From Haliclona indistincta (lineage: Eukaryota; Porifera; Demospongiae; Haplosclerida; Chalinidae), in NCBI GenBank assembly GCA_964017065.1, contig OZ024786.1, positions 11,226,578 to 11,290,577 of the forward strand: 64,000 nt of DNA, in the 5' to 3' direction. The notes under the pieces were generated by a model, which searched no databases, was not told the origin of the DNA, and worked only from the letters and a program-made list of their open reading frames with translations. The number at the start of each line of letters is the position of its first letter. Positions within the stretch are counted from its first letter, which is position 1. The position numbers were made by a program, and so were the translations under genes. This document shows positions 57,839 through 64,000 of the stretch, in pieces.

Positions 57839-58776
57839 ATGGCCACTGAGCAAGATGAGGCACGCTTGGAGCGAGTGAAAAAGTTGGTGGCTATGGTACA
57901 CAAGCTTACTGTTGAGAACGAGAAGTTAATGAGTCGAGTTCATTCCCCTTCAACTGCTCAATTACCTGATAAAGAGAAACCATCACCAACCCAGCTTTCC
58001 TCACCGGGAGAAAGACTTATCAATAATGACGAAGACACAGAAGAAGGCATTATAGCTCTTAGTGACTTGGATGAAACAGGAGAAGATGAATGGTTAGAAT
58101 TAATTTCTAATTGATAGTCACCATAAAATCACTGTCTACTCCCTCTTAGGCTATTTGTTTCACCAATGAAACCTCCGACTCCTAAGCAGAAAAAGGTTAC
58201 TACCACAGAATGGCTTTCTGGAGAGACTAGTAGCAGATTTAGTGACAAGAACCTGCCTTCATTAAATGAAGTTCGTAAGACTCTAGGTGCATCAATGGAT
58301 GAATTCGTTAAATCTCCAAGTAAGCTAAAATTTTTGTCTTAAAGCATACACATCGGCCACACCTGTATCAATTTCCTTTTTCAGAAAAATTTAATGCAGC
58401 AATCAATTAAGACAGCCCAAAGTATGCTGCTTTTCTGTAATCCTGTGTCAGCCTTGTACTAGTTGTACCACAGTTTATTTTAGTGGCAAAGCTTGATTAG
58501 TTTATAGCCTTGGCTCACACTGTCTGGATATTGCATCTAAGATGTTACGATAATCTCTAATTGTTTCTTATAGAGTATCTTAACATAAAGCGGCAGTCAC
58601 TCACTGGTGGATTTGATGACAGTTCTCCTAGGTCACTCTCTCCGGCTAAAAAATCTCAGTCGCTGTCTAAAATTCCCATTCGTCCTGTAATACCACATTG
58701 CTCGGAAAAGAAGTCAACTAAACATTCTACTCAACAGGCTTCACTGAAAGTAAAATGGACTCCGCCTAAGTTTTAG
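57839..58776 (+). CDS. SLAIN motif-containing microtubule plus-end protein, short form
   Basis: Three exons in phase: 57839-58092, 58150-58319 and 58574-58776, encoding 208 residues. The N-terminus has a coiled coil (ERVKKLVAMVHKLTVENEKL), then an acidic stretch (LSDLDETGEDEW) running across the first splice into LFVSPMKPPTPKQ. This acidic-W-L-[FY]-V-S-P motif is characteristic of SLAIN1/2. It is followed by TEWLSGE, a short helix (LNEVRKTLGASMDEF) and a Ser/Pro/basic tail (SPRSLSPAKK, KIPIRPVIP, VKWTPPKF). In vertebrates these proteins bind EB1 and ch-TOG and promote microtubule growth; they are two to three times longer, so this is a reduced form. The stop codon TAG spans a transposon junction. 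Confidence in the family is good; the function is by homology. Confidence 0.78.
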
Positions 58777-59348
58777 CCTCGTACCCAGGCCTATTGAGGA
58801 GAAGAGATAAGGCCTGGTATCTACTGTTTGCGCATGCGTGGGTAGCGGTGGAATTCCACCGCTGCCGGTTGTCATCGTACATGTTTGCAGTACGTGATGA
58901 ATATTCATCGGTTTTCTTAGCAGTTCGTGAAGCTCTCCTGTTTGCAATCTACTCTGATGACTGTATTGTATCGTCTTTTCTTGAAGCTTTATCACAATAG
59001 CAGAAGTACAATTTAACAATTGAGTGCTCCTGGTAGCGGAAACGAGCGACATCGGTCGACAATAGCAACGTGAAATGTCACGCGATTAAGCACTATCGCG
59101 TATGCAGGCTTATCACAAAGTTATTCGTCGAATCCAGAGCTATAGAGCTGACGATCAAGCCGCTTCTTAGCCAGTTGTTTATAGGCTTAATAACTTAGGT
59201 GTGGCAGAGGTGTGGCCAGAATAACTGCTACCATGTTTTCATAACGCAATCGGAATATTTTACAGTAAAATACACGGATATATAGCGCATGCGCAAGCAG
59301 TAGATACCAGGCGCTTATTTCTTGTCCCCTAGCGCCTGGGTACGAGGC
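58776..59348. mobile_element. TA-flanked MITE at the SLAIN stop codon
   Basis: Inverted ends GCCTCGTACCCAGG, with a further inner inverted block TGGTATCTACTG...GCGCATGCG. The flanks TA (58774-58775 and 59349-59350) fit a Tc1/mariner-type duplication. 573 bp, no transposase. Confidence 0.78.
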
Positions 59349-59631
59349 TATGGAAGTTTATGAATGTGCAAGGCATGTGGAGTTTATGTTTGGATATTAC
59401 TGCGATTGGAGTCGAACTCCTCTTTATGGGCTCCTGTTATCATAATTATATCGGTCTAATGTAACCTTTTGTTCAAAACTCAAAAGATGTAACCTTTTTC
59501 ATTCAGTTGCTGAAGAAGCCTCGTTCAATTACTAGTTTGAATACTGATTTTGCTATGATGACGCTAATGAACAATCTGACATAATAGGAGTGTAGCAATG
59601 AGTCCCTACGTTTTTTGTCTTTTATTAGGTA

Positions 59632-62600
59632 ATGATATCTGATGGTAGCCAGACAACAGGTGGTTGTGGACCATCGCCTTTCACTAGTCCAGAGGATAAA
59701 CGCAAGACAGCTGAACTGCATGATGAACTAATAGTAAAGGATTGGCAGCTAGCTGGACTGATGGAGGGTGCAAGGAAGAGAGATGTCCTAGTAGCTGAGC
59801 TAAGGGAGAAGCTTCACCATGAGGAGCAACTAGGCAAGCAACTAGGGACATCAGTATCCCATCTTCAGTCTGACCTGAAGAGGACTAGCAGTGCACGAGA
59901 CGAGCTGTATGGAGAGGTTAAGTCACTGAGAGCTACTTTATCAGCTAAAGAAGTTGAACTACACAAAATGGTTGTTGATTCTAGTGAGAAGAGTGGACAA
60001 TTAATATCAATGGCTGAAAGTGAAAAGGTGATCAGGAGTAGCTGTCTGTCTGTCCAACAACTTGACTAAACTGCTCAGATAATGCCTTGTAAAATCTACA
60101 AAGCCACATATACGTAATGCTGCCATGTATAATTATTCTAGAGTTTATAAATCATCATTCTGTATTGTGTTATTATAGCAATCTAGTCAAGAGGTGTCAC
60201 GATTGAGAGAGGTACTGAAGGAGAAGGGATCACAGCTTGACACTGCACTACAGGCACTGGACAGATCCACTAGAGTACAGCAGTCACTAGAGAATGAGAA
60301 GGATCAGTTAGCGCATGAAGTACAGGTGAGCTGTGTACATTTTAAGGGGTTAATAGCTATGATATGTACATTGTACCTCAGGAAAGAGATAAATCAATTG
60401 TCAGTCTTCAACGGAGGTTTAAGCAAAATGATACTACTCACAAAAACGAAAGAGACGAGGCTGGTAGAGTACAAAAACAGCTTGAGAACAAGCTATTGGA
60501 ACAAAAGAAGGAACATAGTGAACTGGGTGACAACTTTCAGGTTCTGAGAGCTCAACATGTGAAACTACTTGAAGTTCATAGCGAGATTAATCAAGCATTG
60601 AATACTAAACAACGTCAGATCGAGGGGCTTCGAAATGATTTGGCTATTGCTCAAACTCAGGTGAGTAGATCCATGATGCCTTCCTTTGGTGTGCATGGGT
60701 AATTCTTATATCACAGGCTACCTTGTATCAGGAGGATTTTCAAAATGAGAGAAAATACAGGGAAGCTAAACATCATGAATTACAGAATCTCAAGGACAAA
60801 TCAGCAGCTGAAGTCAATAGACTAGGTACCATAATCAGAGATCTAGAGAAGGAGAATAAGGAGCTGAGGACTAATGGTGTAGCTACAGCTGATAAAGAAA
60901 GGTTCCAACAGTTACAAGAAGATTATCATATCTCTCAGAGCCAACTAATTGCCTGCAAGAAACAGGTGATTATTGGTAACAGAGAACTGGAGGAGGAGAA
61001 GAAGAAGGTTGAACAAAAACTAGTAAGACAGACTAGTCAGTTGAGGCTGCTTAGTATTGAGGTATGTTACATTTTCATTTTTGTGTCACTCATCTTCCGT
61101 GTTACTGTTGTTATTATTAGAATGCCCAGCTGAAAAGAGCTGCTAGTGATGCTCAGATGGAGAGCACAAGAGCTGACAGACTACAGAATAAATTGGAGCA
61201 TATTACAGTGCATAACAGAGAACTAGTGAGATTGAAAGCTCACTTGAATCAGGTTTGTGTACTTTAAGGGTGCTCGCAACTAGGAACAGTGCAGCTGCTA
61301 TGAATATAACTAGTAAAATGCAGGACATTAGTGGGGCGAGCCTGAGCGAGTAGTGTTGGTAGCCATATTAAAGTAGGTATTTAGCCGAGGAGGTGCAGGT
61401 GTGATGCACTGATTGTGCCGCAGTCGAGTGACGGCTCATTTGCTGCAGTCTGTCCTCTCTCTGTTCTTCAGTCTCTGCACCACGTCGTTCATGCTGCATC
61501 TCTCTCATTTGCCGCAGCCTGTCTGTCTCTCTCTGTTCTTTGGTCTCTCCACCACATCACTCATGCTCCTTCTCTCTCATTTGCTGTATCCTAGCCTCTC
61601 TGTTCTTCAGTCTCTCCGCTCATACTCCTTCTCTCTCATTTGCTGTAGCCTAACCGCTCTCTGCATCACGTCGCTCATGCTCCTTCTCTCTGGCCTAAGG
61701 CTCTCTCAGTTCTTCAGTCTCTCTGACATCAAGTCGCTCATGCGCCTTCTCTCTAGCCTAACCTCTCTCTGTTCTTCAGTCTCTGCATCACGTCGCTCAT
61801 GCTCCTTCTCTCTACCCTAACCTCTTCAGTCTCTGCATTACGTCCTTCTCTTTGTGCTTGCTCAGTCTTAGTTGAGCAAAATTGAAACCATCCGGTGAAT
61901 TACAACGCGCGGGCATTTACAGAATGACGTACGCATACATAGATAGTTGATGAATCTTGTTAAGGGCAGACATTCAACCGGGTTCAAAGGTCGAAATTCA
62001 CGTGACCTGCTGCGTCGAAAAACTCTGCTGCAATCACTATAAAGCCTTGTTTGATTGGTCAGCAGGTTGTGGTGGCTCAGGGGTTAGTACGGTGGTTTGT
62101 GATGCTAACGTTCAGGGTTCGACTCTCACTGATCTTTTTAATTTTTTTTGCCTGAAAACTTAAAGTTTTTGCTAATTTCTCGACGATCCTTAGTGAGGGC
62201 CAGACTAGGCCCTGTTTAGGGTGACCCTCCCGACGATCGTTAGCTAGGGCCGAAGGCCCTGTTTAGGACGACCCTCTCGACGATCCTTAGGCTTACCAAG
62301 GGCCGAAGGCCTGGTTTAGGACAACCCTCCTTAGGCTTACCGAAGGCCCGGTTTAGGATGACCCTCCCGACTTTGCGCAGTTAGGAGAAGGTTTTTAAGG
62401 TTTTGGGTTTAGTGTTTAGTTGTCGATCACGTGAATTTCGACCTTTGACCCCCTGTTGAATGTCTGCCCTTAACGGGATTCATAGTTGATAGCTCGCGGG
62501 GGACGGCTTTCGAGCAGTATGGGGCTCGCTCAGGCTCGCCCCAATTATTGTGTGGTTGCTGACAGACATAGCAACTTTTTACACGACAAGCTACAGCCAA

Positions 62601-64000
62601 TAGCAACTGTATACTCAGCTAGCATTCCAATGGTGCTGCCCTTGCCAACACGCATAAAACTTCGCCATCACACGCTGGATCTAGACGTCTTCTAGCTCTA
62701 CGCGATCACCAACACGTGGGCTATACCGTAACAGAACGATTTTTCTAAATAAACGCCACACTGCTGAGAAAAACGGGAAAATCCATGCTGCTCGACGGGC
62801 AACGCAGTGCTTTCTAGGCACGCTAGCGAAAAAAATCGCTTTTACTAGATTGTAGCTTTGTTTAAACCTGCATTTCTGGAATCTTGAGCTCACTCAAGTT
62901 TTCACTGGTGAGTTTTATGAATCATGAACACATCGATCACGGACCGTGTCACTCCGTTTTCTTGCAAGCAAGCCAGCCCGTTATATTCATGATACGAGTA
63001 GCTATCCAGACGCACTTGCTATACTGCTAATATCGCTCTGTCTGCTGCTTTAGTTTTCCAGAAACACTGACCATAGCAGTGCTGTGAATATTAAGTAGCT
63101 GCGAGCACCCTTAACATTCTGTGTGTATGTATAGTCTTTACTGCTCCTGAATAAATATTACTGCTGATCAGAGCATTGTTACAGTAACTGGGTGGATGCA
63201 TGCCCTTTTCTATAGCAATAATAGAACCTTTTTAAATAGAAAATACAGCAGCTACTGGTTATGAAGGGAGATAAACATACCACAATCATAGCTGAGGTTG
63301 AGGGACTCAGTAAAGGCGAGGAGAGAGGACAAGGTAGCTTTGGAGTAGTGTATGAGGTACAAGTCAATGGTGTTCCCTGCATTGCCAAGCGTCTGCACGA
63401 TATTCTGGTCGGAAGAAGAGGACAGGAACATGTGAGACAAGAGGAAAGGAAAGCAGTGATCAAGCGTTTTCAAGATGAGTGTAATCTACTGAGTCGTCTC
63501 CATCATCCTAATGTGGTCCAGTTCATGGGAGTCCATTGTGGTTGCGACGAAGCAGACATCAGTCTCATCATGGAGTACATGCACATGGACCTTGATCACT
63601 GCATGAAGACATACCCCGACATCCCTCTCCCTTACAAGACCAGAATCCTTAGAGATGTGGCCTATGGTCTGGCCTACCTCCACTCTATGATCCCAGACCC
63701 CATCATTCATTGTGACCTCAATACTGGCAATGTGCTGCTCACGGAGTCTCTCAGAGCAAAGATTGCTGACCTCGGGGTGGCCAAGCTGTTTGACAGAGAA
63801 GTAGCGATGAAACGAACAAAAACAGCATGTCCTGGAGCTCCTGACTTCATGTCTCCTGAAAGCTGTGGAGAGTCACCAAAGTATGATGATAAACTAGATG
63901 TGTTCTCATTTGGTCATCTTGCAATATACCTGGTCAATCAAAAGGCTCCTTATGTTTTAGATGATTTAGTAACTGAAGGAGACGTCAAGAACAAGCAGAT
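59632..64000 (+). CDS. coiled-coil (UBAN-like) protein kinase, 3' end beyond window
   Basis: Exons, all phase 0: 59629-60027 (ATG at 59632), 60179-60325, 60382-60660, 60717-61061, 61121-61252, then 63249 to the window edge. The first five encode 433 residues of almost uninterrupted coiled coil. Exon 4 contains YQEDFQNERKYREAKHHEL, close to the DFxxERxxRE core of UBAN domains (NEMO, optineurin, ABIN), which bind linear ubiquitin. The last exon encodes a kinase: glycine loop GQGSFGVVYE, lysine in CIAKRLH, LHHPNVVQFMG, catalytic loop HCDLNTGNVLL (Cys for Arg of HRD), DLG in place of DFG, activation segment PGAPDFMSPES and DVFSFGHLA. It is tyrosine-kinase-like by pattern. Splicing phase supports one fused protein, but a 2-kb intron filled by transposons separates the halves, so two genes are possible. 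A ubiquitin-sensing kinase role is inference. Confidence 0.7.
61430..61850. repeat. CT-rich ~60-bp tandem repeat
   Basis: Six or seven degenerate units of CTCTCTGTTCTTCAGTCTCT, then GCATCACGTCGCTCATGCTC and CTTCTCTC. The open frame over it is an artefact. Confidence 0.85.
61952..62481. mobile_element. Mutator-like MITE carrying a Pol III cassette, copy 3
   Basis: 530 bp with perfect 9-bp duplication ATAGTTGAT (61943-61951 and 62482-62490). Ends GAATCYYGTTAAGGGCAGAC inverted, through GGTCGAAATTCACGTG. Inside: ACTATAAAGCCTTG, tRNA-like promoter, T-runs, GACGATC(C/G)TTAG modules alternating with GGGCCGAAGGCC hairpins, CGCAGTTAGGAGAAGG and GGTTTTGGGTTTAG. Ends are related to copy 2, not copy 1. 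Nested in the TTAA element. Confidence 0.92.
62065..62132 (+). ncRNA. tRNA-like Pol III promoter unit
   Basis: Box A TGGCTCAGGGG (62073-62083) and box B GGTTCGACTCT (62116-62126); TATAAA about 35 bp upstream; T-runs follow. Third copy of the shared unit. Confidence 0.68.

Larger units (their letters stand above)
61268..63110. mobile_element. TTAA-flanked element, piggyBac-like, GGGTGCTCGCA ends
   Basis: Ends GGGTGCTCGCAACTA and inverted TAGCTGCGAGCACCC are flanked by TTAA (61264-61267 and 63111-63114). 1,843 bp including a nested Mutator-like element. A second inner inverted pair, GGGGCGAGCCTGAGCGAG, lies near 61333 and 62521. It contains a CT-rich repeat and no transposase. It forms most of the intron before the kinase exon. 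Confidence 0.85.

Overview
The window is eukaryotic nuclear DNA: genes are split by short GT-AG introns and sit among many small DNA transposons, minisatellites and inverted repeats. Gene content (26S proteasome subunit Rpt2, a SLAIN-type microtubule protein, peptide-transporter-like carriers, an EF-hand protein, kinases) indicates a metazoan. The compact genes and the style of mobile element suggest a sponge, probably a demosponge; that attribution is inference, not proven here.

Layout. 0.6-9.4 kb: three tandem minus-strand genes of the proton-coupled oligopeptide transporter (POT/SLC15) type; the first is broken by a deletion with a foldback insert, and Harbinger-like MITEs lie between copies. 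9.76-10.84 kb: a 19-bp minisatellite with higher-order structure. 11.07-14.82 kb: the first seven coding exons of PSMC1 (Rpt2) on the minus strand, ending inside Walker A with no remaining exons in view. 15.4-15.9 kb: a calcium-binding EF-hand gene. 16.2-17.6 kb: a 1.43-kb near-palindrome. About 17.9-20.8 kb and 36.0-38.5 kb: two copies of a mostly non-coding duplicated segment. 24.8-28.2 kb: a multi-exon gene with a coiled-coil header, a PD-(D/E)XK-like domain and an atypical kinase-like domain, an architecture recalling Crinkler-type effectors. 39.8-40.85 kb: a decayed gene I do not recognise. 42.6-43.5 kb: a tentative small multi-exon gene. 49.9-55.4 kb: a large, mutated transposon-like coding unit with zinc-binding, DDE-like, PIN/FEN-like and CXC segments. 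55.7-57.5 kb: stacked and nested MITEs. 57.84-58.78 kb: a SLAIN-family gene whose stop codon is partly supplied by a transposon. 59.6 kb to the window end: a coiled-coil gene with a UBAN-like motif that splices in phase into a protein-kinase exon.

Most unusual: three transposons with different or diverged terminal inverted repeats, each with a perfect 9-bp target duplication as in Mutator-like elements, share one internal cassette: a TATAAA box, a tRNA-like A-box/B-box promoter, a T-run, repeats of GACGATCCTTAG and a common tail. It looks like a Pol III (SINE-like) module carried inside DNA-transposon shells. Cellular genes here do not form an operon or common pathway; the shared theme is heavy remodelling by mobile elements.
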